Below, piece by piece: positions 26,668 to 35,324 of a stretch of 64,000 bases of DNA. The stretch's first letter is position 1; each line of letters starts with the position of its first letter. The position numbers were made by a program, and so were the translations under genes. The DNA is from Pseudomonas mangiferae (lineage in GTDB: Bacteria; Pseudomonadota; Gammaproteobacteria; Pseudomonadales; Pseudomonadaceae): positions 434,001-498,000 of the forward strand of contig NZ_VJOY01000001.1 in assembly GCF_007109405.1 (NCBI RefSeq), written 5' to 3'. The notes beneath the pieces were generated by a model. That model had not been told where the DNA came from. It saw nothing but the letters and a program-made list of their open reading frames with translations, and ran no database searches.

Positions 26668-27321
26668 TCAGCCGCGCTTGTTCAGCCAGCGCGCCAGGCG
26701 ATCGCCCCCGAACTGGATCAGGGTCACCAGCAGCACCAGGACGATGATCACCGTGAGCATCACCTGGGTATCGAAGCGCTGGTAGCCGTAGCGATACGCC
26801 AGGTCGCCAAGGCCTCCGGCCCCGATGGCGCCGGCCATGGCCGAGGAGTTGATCATGGTCACCAACGTGATGGTGAAGCCGCCGACGATGCCCGGCCGCG
26901 CCTCCGGCAGCAGCACGTTCCAGACGATGTGCCGCCGCTGGCAGCCCATGGCCTGGGCCGCCTCCACCAGGCCATGGTCCACCTCCCGCAGGCTCACCTC
27001 GGCGATCCGCGCGAAGAACGGCGTGGCCGCCAGGGTCAGGGGCACCACCGCAGCCCACACGCCGTAGCTGGTGCCGACGATCAGCCGGGTGAAGGGAATC
27101 AGCGCCACCATCAGGATCAGGAACGGGATCGAGCGCAGGACGTTGACCACGCTGCCCAGGACCCGATTCAGCGGCAGCGCCTGGAAGATCCCGCCCGGCC
27201 CGGTAGTGACCAGCACCAGGGCCAGGGGCAGGCCCACGGCGAGGACGACCAGCGAGGAGGCGCCGATCATCAGCAGGGTATCCAGCAGCGCGTGCAGCAG
27301 GCGCTCAGACAGGGACGACAT
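26668..27321 (-). CDS. metI: MetI-like ABC permease
   Basis: This 217-residue MetI-family permease has five to six hydrophobic segments and the cytoplasmic loop [19 protein letters not shown] that contacts the ATPase. ATG 27321 overlaps the metN 3' end by 17 bp, so the two are coupled. The normal family substrate is methionine, but in this operon, beside sfnB and a flavin monooxygenase, the transporter may carry another organosulfur compound. The gene name reflects family, not proven substrate. Confidence 0.9.
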   Translation of the reverse strand: MSSLSERLLHALLDTLLMIGASSLVVLAVGLPLALVLVTTGPGGIFQALPLNRVLGSVVNVLRSIPFLILMVALIPFTRLIVGTSYGVWAAVVPLTLAATPFFARIAEVSLREVDHGLVEAAQAMGCQRRHIVWNVLLPEARPGIVGGFTITLVTMINSSAMAGAIGAGGLGDLAYRYGYQRFDTQVMLTVIIVLVLLVTLIQFGGDRLARWLNKRG

Positions 27322-28375
27322 AACCCAGCACCTCCACGTGATCCGCCAACCCGTGCAGCCGGGCCGGGACGTCCTCGCCATCGTCGCCCACCTGCAGCAG
27401 CAGGCGGCCATGGGCATGGCCCTGGATGCGCTCGACCCCGCCCTGCAACAGGATCACCGGCGCCCCCAGGGCTTGGGTGATGGCCAGCAGGTCGGGTTCG
27501 CGCCGGCCGGCGCCGGTGAAGCGCACCTCCAGCAGCAGGTCGCCGGGCTCGGCCGGACGGCGGCTCTGCAGGCGCCCCTGGACGTCCTCGGGCAGGCCCC
27601 GCTCGCGTTCCCCCAGCAGGGTCCGGGTCACCGGATGGGCCGGGTCGCCGAACACCTCCCACACCGCGCCCTGCTCGACGATGCGGCCCTTGTCCAGCAC
27701 CACCACCCGGTCGCAGACCTCGCGGATCACCGCCATCTCGTGGGTGATCAGCACCACGGTCAGGCCGAAGCGCCGGTTGATGTCCCGCAGCAGCGCCAGG
27801 ATCGACTGGGTGCTCTCCGGGTCCAGGGCCGAGGTGGCCTCGTCGCAGAGCAGCACGTCCGGGCGGTGCACCAGGGCCCGGGCGATACCGACCCGCTGCT
27901 TCTGCCCGCCGGAGAGCTGGGCCGGGTAGGCGTCGTGCTTGTCCTGCAAACCCACCAGGCCCAGCAGTTCGTCGACCCGTTCGCGGACCCGGGCCGGCGC
28001 CACGCCCGCCACCTTCAAGGGCAGCGCCACGTTCTGCCAGACGGTCTTCGCCGACATCAGGTTGAAGTGCTGGAAGATCATGCCGACCCGCCGCCGCAGC
28101 CGTACCAGCTGGGCGGCGTCGAGGGCGGCGATGTCCTCGCCGTCGATCAGTACCTGGCCGCGGCTGGGGGATTCCAGGCGGTTGAGGGTACGGATCAGGG
28201 ACGACTTGCCGGCGCCGCTGCGGCCGATGATGCCGAAGATTTCCCCGCGGCGGATCGACAGGTCGATGTCCTGCAGGGCTTCCACCGGGCCGGCGCCGCC
28301 GGCGTAGGTCTTGCCCAGGCCCTGCAGGCGGATGTGCGGCGCCTCCAGGGCAAGGTTTCGGTTGAAGCTCACCAT
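27305..28375 (-). CDS. metN: MetN-like ABC ATPase with NIL domain
   Basis: This 356-residue methionine-type ABC ATPase has Walker [10 protein letters not shown], signature LSGGQKQR and Walker [15 protein letters not shown]-terminal NIL-type sensor region (about residues 275-350), which in MetN causes trans-inhibition by cytoplasmic methionine, is present. It lies 55 bp downstream of metQ and overlaps metI. Transport specificity is set by MetQ and is uncertain in this operon. Confidence 0.9.
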   Translation of the reverse strand: MVSFNRNLALEAPHIRLQGLGKTYAGGAGPVEALQDIDLSIRRGEIFGIIGRSGAGKSSLIRTLNRLESPSRGQVLIDGEDIAALDAAQLVRLRRRVGMIFQHFNLMSAKTVWQNVALPLKVAGVAPARVRERVDELLGLVGLQDKHDAYPAQLSGGQKQRVGIARALVHRPDVLLCDEATSALDPESTQSILALLRDINRRFGLTVVLITHEMAVIREVCDRVVVLDKGRIVEQGAVWEVFGDPAHPVTRTLLGERERGLPEDVQGRLQSRRPAEPGDLLLEVRFTGAGRREPDLLAITQALGAPVILLQGGVERIQGHAHGRLLLQVGDDGEDVPARLHGLADHVEVLGYVVPV

Positions 28376-28430
28376 GTGTCAGTTCCGTGGATGCAGAGAA
28401 CGGCCGGGCCTGCCGGCCCGGCGCCAGGGG

Positions 28431-29222
28431 TCATTCCCAGCCCGGCTGGTAGAGCGTGCCGTGGGCCTTGTCGAGGGCCGCGCGCACGGCCGGGGAATGC
28501 TGGTAGATATCGATGAAGCGTCCCAGGCGGCCGTCATCCCGGTAGTCGCTACGGGTGACGAACTGGATCACGTAGGCGCGGTTCTCGATGCCGTCGAAGA
28601 GCAGCGCCTTTTCCGGGTCGATCACCCCGGACAGGCGGATGTAGTGGGGATAGCCCTGGGCCAGGTCCACGTCGTCCAGGGCCCGCGCCAGCTGCACCGC
28701 CTCCAGCTCGATGATCTGGATGTGCCGCGGGTTGTCGACGATGTCGTCCAGGGTGGCCTTGTAGTCCACGCCGTCCTTGAGCCGGATCAGGCCGGCCTTC
28801 TGCAGCAGGAGCAGGCCGCGCCCGCCGTTCACCGGGTCGTTGGCAATGGCCACCTTGGCGCCCTCCGGCACCGCGGCGAGGTCGGTGTACTTCTTCGAGT
28901 ACAGGCCGACGTTGTTGATCACCCCGGGGGCGAAAGGCTTCAGATCGAAACCGCCCTCCTTGCGGGCATTCTCCAGGAACGGGATGTGCTGGAAATAATT
29001 GGCGTCGATGTCGCCGTTGGCCAGGGTGATGTTCGGCGCGTTCCAGTCGCTGAACTCCACCAGTTCCACCTGGAGGCCCTGGCGGGCCGCCTCCTCCACG
29101 GCCACTTCCAGGGGCGGCGCGAAGGCCGCTGTGGTGCCGATCTTCAGGGTGTCGTCGGCCTGGGCCAGTGCGGAGGCCGCCAGCAGCACGCCAAGGGTCA
29201 GGGTCTTCATGTACTCGAGCAT
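28431..29222 (-). CDS. metQ: MetQ-like substrate-binding protein
   Basis: This 263-residue NlpA/MetQ-family binding protein has signal residues about 1-29 (MKTLTLGVLLAASALAQA within), with no lipobox Cys, so it is soluble periplasmic rather than a lipoprotein. FAPGVINNVGLYSKKY and VAIANDPVNGGRGLLLLQKAGL are typical family segments. ATG 29222 was chosen because GGGAG lies 6 nt upstream; the ATG at 29210 is an alternative. It is the fourth gene of the sfn operon, 69 bp after the monooxygenase. Confidence 0.9.
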   Translation of the reverse strand: MLEYMKTLTLGVLLAASALAQADDTLKIGTTAAFAPPLEVAVEEAARQGLQVELVEFSDWNAPNITLANGDIDANYFQHIPFLENARKEGGFDLKPFAPGVINNVGLYSKKYTDLAAVPEGAKVAIANDPVNGGRGLLLLQKAGLIRLKDGVDYKATLDDIVDNPRHIQIIELEAVQLARALDDVDLAQGYPHYIRLSGVIDPEKALLFDGIENRAYVIQFVTRSDYRDDGRLGRFIDIYQHSPAVRAALDKAHGTLYQPGWE

Positions 29223-29291
29223 CTGTCGCTCCCGGTAATGCAAGGAAAGGGATGAGGGCTGGAGACGCTCCAGTGGTCGTTGTCGGCCCAG

Positions 29292-30680
29292 TCAGCCGTG
29301 GCGTCGCAGGGCCGCCTCGGCGGGGCGCCAGCGGGCGCCCGCGTGGTTCCCGGGCAGGTGCGCATGGCCGGCGCCGAACAGCTTCTCCCGCAGGGTGCCC
29401 TCGGCGTAGGCGGTTTTGTAGGCGCCCCGGCTCTGCAGTTCCGGCACCACCAGGTCGATGAAGTCGGCGTAGCTTTCCGGCTCCACCAGGCGGGTCAGGT
29501 TGAAGCCATCCAGGCCGGTCTCGGCGATCCACGCCTCCAGCTCGTCGGCCACCTGCACCGGGGTGCCCACCAGGGTGACGTAGCGCCCGCCCAGGGCCAT
29601 CTGTTCCAGCAGCTGGCGCACCGTGGCGTCGGTACGCGCCACGGTCAGGCTCTTCACCACCGATTCGATGGCGTTGTTCTTCTCGTAGCGGATCGGCTCG
29701 TCCAGGCCATAGCGGGCGAAGTCGATGCCGGTGGTGCTGCTGAAATGGGCCAGGCCCGCCTCCGGGCTGGCGTAGCGCCGGTAGTCGTCGTACTTGTCCC
29801 GCGCCTCCGCCTCGGTGGGAGCGACGATCACGCACAGGCCCATGAACACCTTGACGGCGTCCGCCGGCCGGCCCTGCTCCACGCAGGCGGCGCGGATGCG
29901 CTCCACCAGCCGCCGGGTGCTGTCGCGGCTCTGCCCGGACACGAACACGCATTCGGCGTGGCGCGCCGCGAAGCCCAGGCCGCGGTCGGAGGACCCGGCC
30001 TGGAACAGCAGCGGCGTGCGCTGCGGCGACGGCTCGCAGAGGTGGTAGCCGTCCAGCTGGAAGAATTCCCCCTGGTGGCGGATGCGATGCACCTTGTCCG
30101 GTTGCGCGTAGACCCTGCGCTCGCGGTCGGCCAGCACCGCGCCCTCCTCCCAGGACCCTTCCCAGAGCTTGTAGAGGACTTCCAGGTATTCCTCGGCGCG
30201 GTCGTAGCGGCGGTCGTGCTCCAGTTGCCGGCCCTCCCCCAGGGCCCGGGCGGTGCTCTCCAGGTACCCAGTGACGATGTTCCAGCCGACCCGGCCCTCG
30301 GTCAGGTGGTCGAGGGTGGAGAAGCGCCGGGCGAACGGGTACGGCGCCTCGTAGCTGAGGTTGGCGGTGAGGCCGAACCCCAGGTGCTGGGTCACGTGGG
30401 CCATGGCCGAGACCAGCATCAGTGGGTCGTTGACCGGCAGCTGGATGGCCTCCCGCAGGGGCAGGTCCACCGACTGCTGGTAGACGTCGTAGACGCCGAG
30501 GATGTCCGCCAGGAACAGGCCGTCGAACAGCCCGCGCTCCAGCAGCGTGGCCAGCTCGGTCCAGTGGGACAGCTTGCGGTAATCGGTGGAGCGGTCCCGC
30601 GGGTGGGTCCACAGGCCGTGGTTGATGTGGCCGACGCAGTTCATGCTGAAGGCATTGAAGCGCATCTGTTTCTTCGCCAT
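29292..30680 (-). CDS. FMN-dependent monooxygenase, NtaA/SnaA/DszA family
   Basis: This 462-residue LLM-class flavin monooxygenase uses reduced FMN from a separate reductase. Family segments include ANLSYEAPYPFARRFSTLDHLT, GRVGWNIVTG and FQAGSSDRGL. Members of this group cleave C-S bonds or oxidise organosulfur compounds (DszA, SfnG, DmoA) or aminopolycarboxylates. Placement directly after two sfnB genes and beside a sulfur transporter favours a sulfur substrate. It is 10 bp downstream of the second sfnB gene. No flavin reductase gene is in the operon. Confidence 0.88.
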   Translation of the reverse strand: MAKKQMRFNAFSMNCVGHINHGLWTHPRDRSTDYRKLSHWTELATLLERGLFDGLFLADILGVYDVYQQSVDLPLREAIQLPVNDPLMLVSAMAHVTQHLGFGLTANLSYEAPYPFARRFSTLDHLTEGRVGWNIVTGYLESTARALGEGRQLEHDRRYDRAEEYLEVLYKLWEGSWEEGAVLADRERRVYAQPDKVHRIRHQGEFFQLDGYHLCEPSPQRTPLLFQAGSSDRGLGFAARHAECVFVSGQSRDSTRRLVERIRAACVEQGRPADAVKVFMGLCVIVAPTEAEARDKYDDYRRYASPEAGLAHFSSTTGIDFARYGLDEPIRYEKNNAIESVVKSLTVARTDATVRQLLEQMALGGRYVTLVGTPVQVADELEAWIAETGLDGFNLTRLVEPESYADFIDLVVPELQSRGAYKTAYAEGTLREKLFGAGHAHLPGNHAGARWRPAEAALRRHG

Positions 30681-30690
30681 GGCGAGGTCC

Positions 30691-31908
30691 TCAGAGCGTG
30701 CCGCGACGGGGCGGCAGGCGATCGTTCAGGTAGTAGTCGCCCACCGCGTGGTACTTCCAGCGCACCGGGTCGTGCAGGGTGTGGGTGCGGGCGTTACGCC
30801 AGTGGCGGTCCAGGTTGTCCTGGGCCAGGCAGCCGCGGCTGCCCGCCAGCTCCAGCAGCTTGCTGCCGGCCGACAGGGCGATCTCGGTGGTCAGCGCCCG
30901 TGCCTCGGCCACGGCGATGGAGGCGGCGGCCACCCGCTCGGCGTCCGGTGCCTCGGTGGCGGCGTCCAGGTACTGCCCGGCCCGCTCCAGCAGCGCTTCG
31001 GCGGCGTGCAGGCGGATGCTCAGGCGGCCCACCTCGTGGATCGCCAGGGGGTCGTCGGCGGCTTTTTCCACGCCGGCGTCCACCCACGGCCGCGAGCGCT
31101 CGCGGATGAATACCAGGGCATCCTCGTAGGCCGCCCGGGCGATGCCGACGTCGATGGCGGCGTGGAGGATCTGGGCGAACGGCCCCACGGTGGTGGGCCG
31201 CTCGAAGGCGCTCTGGAACGGCACCACGTCGTCGTCCGCCACCGCCACCCCGTCGAACAGCACCGTGCCGCTGCCGGTGGTGCGCTGGCCGAAGCCCGAC
31301 CAGTCGTCGATCACTTGCACCCCCGGCGCCTGGCGCGGAATGTAGGCGAACTGCTGCACCCCGTCGTCATCGATCACCGAGGTGGGAATGCGCTGGGCAT
31401 ACAGCGCGCCGGTGGCGTAGAACTTGCGCCCGTCGACCCGCAGGCCGTCACCCTGGCGGCTCAACCGGGTGGTGCGGTCGCTGGCGGTGCGGGTGCCGAA
31501 CTCCGCCAGGGCATTGCCGAAGCGCGCCCCCTCCAGCACCTCGGCATAGAGGCGACGCTTCTGCGCGTCGGTCCCGTTCACCCGCAGCACTTCCAGGGCA
31601 TAGAAGTGGTTCTGCGGAATCTGCCCCAGGGAGCTGTCGGCGGCGCTGATGATCGCCACCACCTGGGCAAGGGTCACCCGCGACACGCCGGCGCCGCCGT
31701 ACTCCCGGGGCACCACGATCCCCCACAGGCCGCTGCGGCTGAAGACCTCCAGCTCCTCGTGGGGCAGGCGCCGCTCGCGGTCGCGCTGGGACGCGTCGCT
31801 GCGGAACTGGCCGGCCAGGTCCCGGGCGACCGCCAGGGCGTCGGCGTCATCGCGGATCAGCGCTGTGGCGGGCGCGGTGGCGGGTTGAAACGATTGGGCA
31901 AGGCTCAT
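30691..31908 (-). CDS. sfnB: SfnB-family sulfur acquisition oxidoreductase (copy 2 in the operon)
   Basis: This 405-residue acyl-CoA-dehydrogenase-like flavoprotein has the segments IPQNHFYALEVL, ARFGNALAEF, DDWSGFGQRTTGSGTVLFD and the C-terminal RHWRNARTHTLHDPVRWKYHAVG shared by SfnB and DszC-type enzymes. ATG 31908 follows GGAG by 8 nt. It is 12 bp downstream of the first sfnB copy and 10 bp upstream of the monooxygenase. Together with the FMN-dependent enzymes it probably takes part in growth on organosulfur compounds under sulfur limitation. Confidence 0.9.
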   Translation of the reverse strand: MSLAQSFQPATAPATALIRDDADALAVARDLAGQFRSDASQRDRERRLPHEELEVFSRSGLWGIVVPREYGGAGVSRVTLAQVVAIISAADSSLGQIPQNHFYALEVLRVNGTDAQKRRLYAEVLEGARFGNALAEFGTRTASDRTTRLSRQGDGLRVDGRKFYATGALYAQRIPTSVIDDDGVQQFAYIPRQAPGVQVIDDWSGFGQRTTGSGTVLFDGVAVADDDVVPFQSAFERPTTVGPFAQILHAAIDVGIARAAYEDALVFIRERSRPWVDAGVEKAADDPLAIHEVGRLSIRLHAAEALLERAGQYLDAATEAPDAERVAAASIAVAEARALTTEIALSAGSKLLELAGSRGCLAQDNLDRHWRNARTHTLHDPVRWKYHAVGDYYLNDRLPPRRGTL

Positions 31909-31920
31909 CCGGAGCACTCC

Positions 31921-33156
31921 TCAGATCCAGGAATGCCGCGCCGGACGCGCGCCATTCAGGTGATAGTTGCCGACTGCGTGGTATTTCCAGCGCACCGGAT
32001 CGTGCAGGGTGTGCACCCGGGCATTGCGCCAGTGGCGGTCCAGGTTGAATTCGGCCAGGGTGGCGCGGCTGCCGGCGAGTTCGAAGAGCTTCTCGCTGGC
32101 CAGCAGGCTGATCTCGGTGGTGAGGACCTTGGCCTCGGCCACGGCGATGGACGCCCGTGCGGCCGCGTCGGCATCGATGGGCTGGGCGGCGATCTCGTCC
32201 AGCACCCGGCCGGCCCGTTCCAGCAGCGCATTGGCGGCGTGCAGTTCGATCTGCAGACGGCCCACCTCGGCGATGGTGTAGAGCTCGTCGGCGGCCCGTT
32301 CCACGCCGGCGTCCACCCACGGCCGCGCCCGCTCCCGGACGAAGGCGATGGTGTCATCCACCGCGGCCTGGGCGATGCCGGCGTCGATGGCGGCCTGGAT
32401 CAGCTGGGACACCGCGCCCTGGATACTCGGGACGTCCGCCAGGCGGCCGTTGTGGATCAGCATGTCCGCCGCCACCGGCACGTCGTCCAGCAGCACCGTG
32501 CCGCTGGCGGTGGTGCGCTGGCCGAAACCGGACCAGTCGTCGACGATGCGCAGGCCGGGGGCGCCGCGCTCGACGAACACCATCACCGCACGGTCCTGCT
32601 CATCGAGGGCCTTCACCGCCACCCAGTGGGCGAACAGCGCGCCGGTGGAATAGAACTTCTCGCCAGTCACCCGGTAGCCGTCGGCGCTGGCCACGACCCG
32701 GGCGCGCACGTCCAGGGTGTGCCGGGTGTTGCGTTCGGGCCCGGCATTGCCGATCCGCCGGCCCCCCAGCACGCCCTCGAACAGGGTGCGTTTTTGGGCC
32801 TCGCTGGCCACGTTGTCGATCACGTTGAGAATGCCGAAATGGTTCTGCGGGATCTGCCCCAGGGCCGGGTCGGCGGCGCAGATGATGCGGAACACCTCGG
32901 CCAGGGTCACGTAGGACACCTGGGCACCCTCATAAGCGCGGGGAATACCGATGCCGCCGAGGCCCAGGCGGGTAAACAGCTCCAGCTCGCGCCAGGGCAG
33001 TTGGCGTTCGCGGTCGCGCAAGGCCGCTTCCTCCCGGGCGACACGGGCCACCTCGTGAGCGGCCTCCAGCGCCTGGGCATCGTTTTCGATTCGCGCCGCC
33101 GGCAGTAACGGTGGCGCCTGGTCCCGAAAATCCTTGGGTTCGGTTTCGCTGTGCAT
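31921..33156 (-). CDS. sfnB: SfnB-family sulfur acquisition oxidoreductase (copy 1, first gene of operon)
   Basis: This 411-residue paralogue of the next gene keeps the same landmarks (IPQNHFGILNVI, DDWSGFGQRTTASGTVLLD, RHWRNARVHTLHDPVRWKYHAVG). The proposed start ATG 33156 gives MHSETEPKDFRDQ; the ribosome binding site is poor, while the open frame extends 53 codons upstream without family resemblance. It is the first gene of a seven-gene leftward operon. A sigma-54 promoter lies about 150 nt upstream, giving a long leader. Confidence 0.88.
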   Translation of the reverse strand: MHSETEPKDFRDQAPPLLPAARIENDAQALEAAHEVARVAREEAALRDRERQLPWRELELFTRLGLGGIGIPRAYEGAQVSYVTLAEVFRIICAADPALGQIPQNHFGILNVIDNVASEAQKRTLFEGVLGGRRIGNAGPERNTRHTLDVRARVVASADGYRVTGEKFYSTGALFAHWVAVKALDEQDRAVMVFVERGAPGLRIVDDWSGFGQRTTASGTVLLDDVPVAADMLIHNGRLADVPSIQGAVSQLIQAAIDAGIAQAAVDDTIAFVRERARPWVDAGVERAADELYTIAEVGRLQIELHAANALLERAGRVLDEIAAQPIDADAAARASIAVAEAKVLTTEISLLASEKLFELAGSRATLAEFNLDRHWRNARVHTLHDPVRWKYHAVGNYHLNGARPARHSWI

Positions 33157-33315
33157 ACGCTTGAACGACCTTTCGTTGATGCGGCGTCGCAGCGGCGACG
33201 CCACGGGTGCCGGCGTGCGGGCCGGGTCCGTTTCGCGGTGCCGCGGCTGACCACGGCGCCCGACCCGGCCTCGGCTAGCTGAAAGCAGCCGCGTCCGGAT
33301 CGACGAAAGCGTCAA

Positions 33316-33331
33316 TGCACAGGCCGTGCCT
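33316..33331 (-). promoter_or_regulatory. sigma-54 (-24/-12) promoter of the sfn operon
   Basis: On the minus strand the site is AGGCACG-N4-GTGCA, differing from consensus TGGCACG-N4-TTGCA at only two positions and keeping the invariant GG (33330-33329) and GC (33318-33317) with correct spacing. The predicted start near 33305 leaves a leader of about 150 nt before sfnB. Confidence 0.82.
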
Positions 33332-33373
33332 GAAAATAAAACCCTTATTAAACAGATAGATAGGAAAAAAACC

Positions 33374-33403
33374 CAACAGTTGCCCCTGGCCGGCGTGCAA
33401 CTG
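33374..33403. repeat. secondary activator-like half-sites upstream of sfn
   Basis: CAACAGTTG at 33374-33382 (itself near-palindromic) and CAACTG at 33398-33403 repeat the half-site of the main enhancer and lie between it and the promoter. No counterpart is seen at the ssu-like operon, so this could be an additional site or an integration-factor spacer with chance similarity. Confidence 0.5.
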
Positions 33404-33414
33404 AATGCCTGGCA

Positions 33415-33434
33415 ACTGTTGCTGAGCCAACAGT
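33415..33434. promoter_or_regulatory. upstream activator site ACTGTTG-N6-CAACAGT (sfn operon)
   Basis: A perfect 7+7 bp inverted repeat with 6-bp spacer is centred 94.5 bp upstream of the sfn -24 element. It is identical in sequence and position to the site before the ssu-like operon (22258-22277). The probable ligand protein is an SfnR-like sigma-54 activator encoded elsewhere. Confidence 0.82.
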
Positions 33435-33592
33435 TACCAGGGTGAAACGGACGGAAAACCGGGGAAACCGAGAGCCTGCGGGGCGCTAGGACGAGACAGG
33501 CGTGCGACGGGGGTGTTGCTGGCGCAGCAGTCGATCAGCACAACTGCGCCGCATCACCTATCGCGTAAGGGGCGGGGTCGGCTGGCGGGGGC

Positions 33593-34552
33593 TCAGCAGT
33601 CGCTGCCCACGCCGCTCTGCAGGTTGGCCTGGGTGACGTTGCTGCCAGCCGGCACGCCGCGGGTCAGCCAGACATTGCCACCAATGGTGGACCCCTGGCC
33701 GATGGTGACGCGCCCGAGGATGGTGGCGCCGGCGTAGATCACCACGTCGTCCTCGACGATGGGGTGGCGTGGCTGGCCTTTCTGCAAGTTGCCCGACTCG
33801 TCCGCCGGGAAGCGCTTGGCGCCAAGGGTGACCGCCTGGTAGATGCGCACCCGGTCGCCGATGATGGCGGTTTCGCCGATGACCACGCCGGTGCCATGGT
33901 CGATGAAGAAGCTCTCGCCGATGCGCGCGCCCGGGTGGATATCGATGCCGGTAGCCGAATGGGCGATCTCGGCGATGATCCGCGCCAGCAGCGGCAGGCC
34001 GGCCTGGTACAGGTAATGGGCGATGCGGTGGTGGATCACCGCGAGAATCCCCGGGTAACACAGCAGCACCTCGTCGACGCTGCGCGCCGCCGGGTCGCCC
34101 TGGTAGGCGGCCAGCACGTCGGTGTCCAGCAGGCGGCGCAGGGCCGGCAGGGTCGCGGCGAACTCGCGGACGATGCCCAGGGCCTCGGCGTCGCTCCGGT
34201 CGTCCTCGGCGCCCTGCTGCCGCGCGCTGTAGCGCAACTCCTGGCGCACCTGCTGAAGCAGTGCGGTCAGGGCGGCGTCCAGGGTGTGACCGACGTAGAA
34301 ATCCTCCCCTTCGGCGCGCAGGTCGTTGGGGCCCAGGCGCATGGGGAACAGGGCCCCGCTCAGGGCCTCGATGATCTGCGCCACGGCGGTGCGCGACGGC
34401 AGGTCGCGGGCGCGTCGGTCGAGGTTGCGGCGATGGCTGCTGCGCCAGTCCTCGCGGGCTTCGCGTAGCTGCGCGACGATCTGGCCCAGTTGCCAGTCGG
34501 CGCTGTCCGGCGTGGCGAGGGATGACGGGGCGGATTCGGCAGGATGGCTCAT
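33593..34552 (-). CDS. epsC: serine O-acetyltransferase, EpsC type
   Basis: This 319-residue left-handed beta-helix acetyltransferase makes O-acetylserine, the carbon acceptor for sulfide in cysteine synthesis. The hexapeptide region shows HPGARIGESFFIDHGTGVVI, where the catalytic His and Asp lie, and VTLGAKRFP. It has a longer N-terminal helical part than CysE. Position upstream of the sfn operon on the same strand (437-bp gap) suits a sulfur-assimilation module, but the sigma-54 promoter in the gap indicates separate transcription. ATG 34552 gives a plausible N-terminus. Confidence 0.9.
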   Translation of the reverse strand: MSHPAESAPSSLATPDSADWQLGQIVAQLREAREDWRSSHRRNLDRRARDLPSRTAVAQIIEALSGALFPMRLGPNDLRAEGEDFYVGHTLDAALTALLQQVRQELRYSARQQGAEDDRSDAEALGIVREFAATLPALRRLLDTDVLAAYQGDPAARSVDEVLLCYPGILAVIHHRIAHYLYQAGLPLLARIIAEIAHSATGIDIHPGARIGESFFIDHGTGVVIGETAIIGDRVRIYQAVTLGAKRFPADESGNLQKGQPRHPIVEDDVVIYAGATILGRVTIGQGSTIGGNVWLTRGVPAGSNVTQANLQSGVGSDC

Positions 34553-34688
34553 GGCGGTACCAGGGCTGGGAACGGAAAACGAGCGACCGGCAGCGTCGCG
34601 GAGCGGGCTGGAGTGAGCCCGCGCGATGCCGACAGCCGTTCCGACGCGCTAGGTTATGCCGTTCCCGCCGGCGAGCGCCAGCCTTCCC

Positions 34689-35324
34689 TCAGCCCTGGCG
34701 CGGACCGAACAGGCAGCGGAACAGGTCCGCGTCCGGCCGTCCGCGGTGGCTGACCTGCCGGTACGGCTGATCGGGGCGGGTCGCCGCCCACCACAGGGAA
34801 CAGTCGTCGCCCCAGGCGAACCGCTCGAACACCGACGGCACCGTGGCCGGGGCGGAGAGCGGCCAGAAGCCCAGGCCGTCCACTTTGGCCATGAAGGCGT
34901 CGGGGTCGAGGCCTTCGTGAAGCACCGAGGGCATCGCCGCCGCCAGTTCCCCCAGGTGGGAACAAAGCCCCGGACGGTCGGCGGCCTGGACCTCGCTCAA
35001 CTCCGCCAGGGCCACCAGCGGGAAGTAGCGGCCAACCCGGTCGACGCTGGGCATCAGCACGCCGCACAGGGCCACCTCGCCCCACTGTCCCCGGGGCAGC
35101 ACGAAGCACCAGGCCGGTGTCACCAGGTAAGGCTGCAGCCAGTCGGGATCGCTCTGCTGCAAGGTGCCCAGCCCGTGCTGCAGCCACTGGTCGACGGGTT
35201 CCACCTGATTCCGGGCGAGGCCACGGACGATGAAATCGCCAATGGCCGGCAGCTTGCCGTAAAGCCCGAACCGCAGGCTCGGCGCGGCCACCAGCTCGTC
35301 GAACAGGTTGGTTCCTTCTTCCAT
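34689..35324 (-). CDS. tagF: T6SS accessory protein TagF
   Basis: This 211-residue protein of the TagF N-domain type shows SLRFGLYGKLPAIGDFIVRGL (about residues 15-35), the family signature, and PAWCFVLPRGQWG further on. TagF represses T6SS activity post-translationally through the FHA protein. Its ATG shares one base with the tssM stop codon (TGATG), giving coupling. It is the last gene of the tssJKLM-tagF unit. In some bacteria TagF is fused to PppA; here the two are separate genes of the same arm. Confidence 0.9.
   Translation of the reverse strand: MEEGTNLFDELVAAPSLRFGLYGKLPAIGDFIVRGLARNQVEPVDQWLQHGLGTLQQSDPDWLQPYLVTPAWCFVLPRGQWGEVALCGVLMPSVDRVGRYFPLVALAELSEVQAADRPGLCSHLGELAAAMPSVLHEGLDPDAFMAKVDGLGFWPLSAPATVPSVFERFAWGDDCSLWWAATRPDQPYRQVSHRGRPDADLFRCLFGPRQG

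Larger units (their letters stand above)
33157..33592. other. promoter region of the sfn operon
   Basis: No gene. It contains the sigma-54 promoter (33316-33331), the enhancer repeat (33415-33434), a further CAACAGTTG at 33374-33382 and a half-site CAACTG at 33398-33403. The segment 33330-33375 is markedly AT-rich compared with the surrounding genes. Confidence 0.75.
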
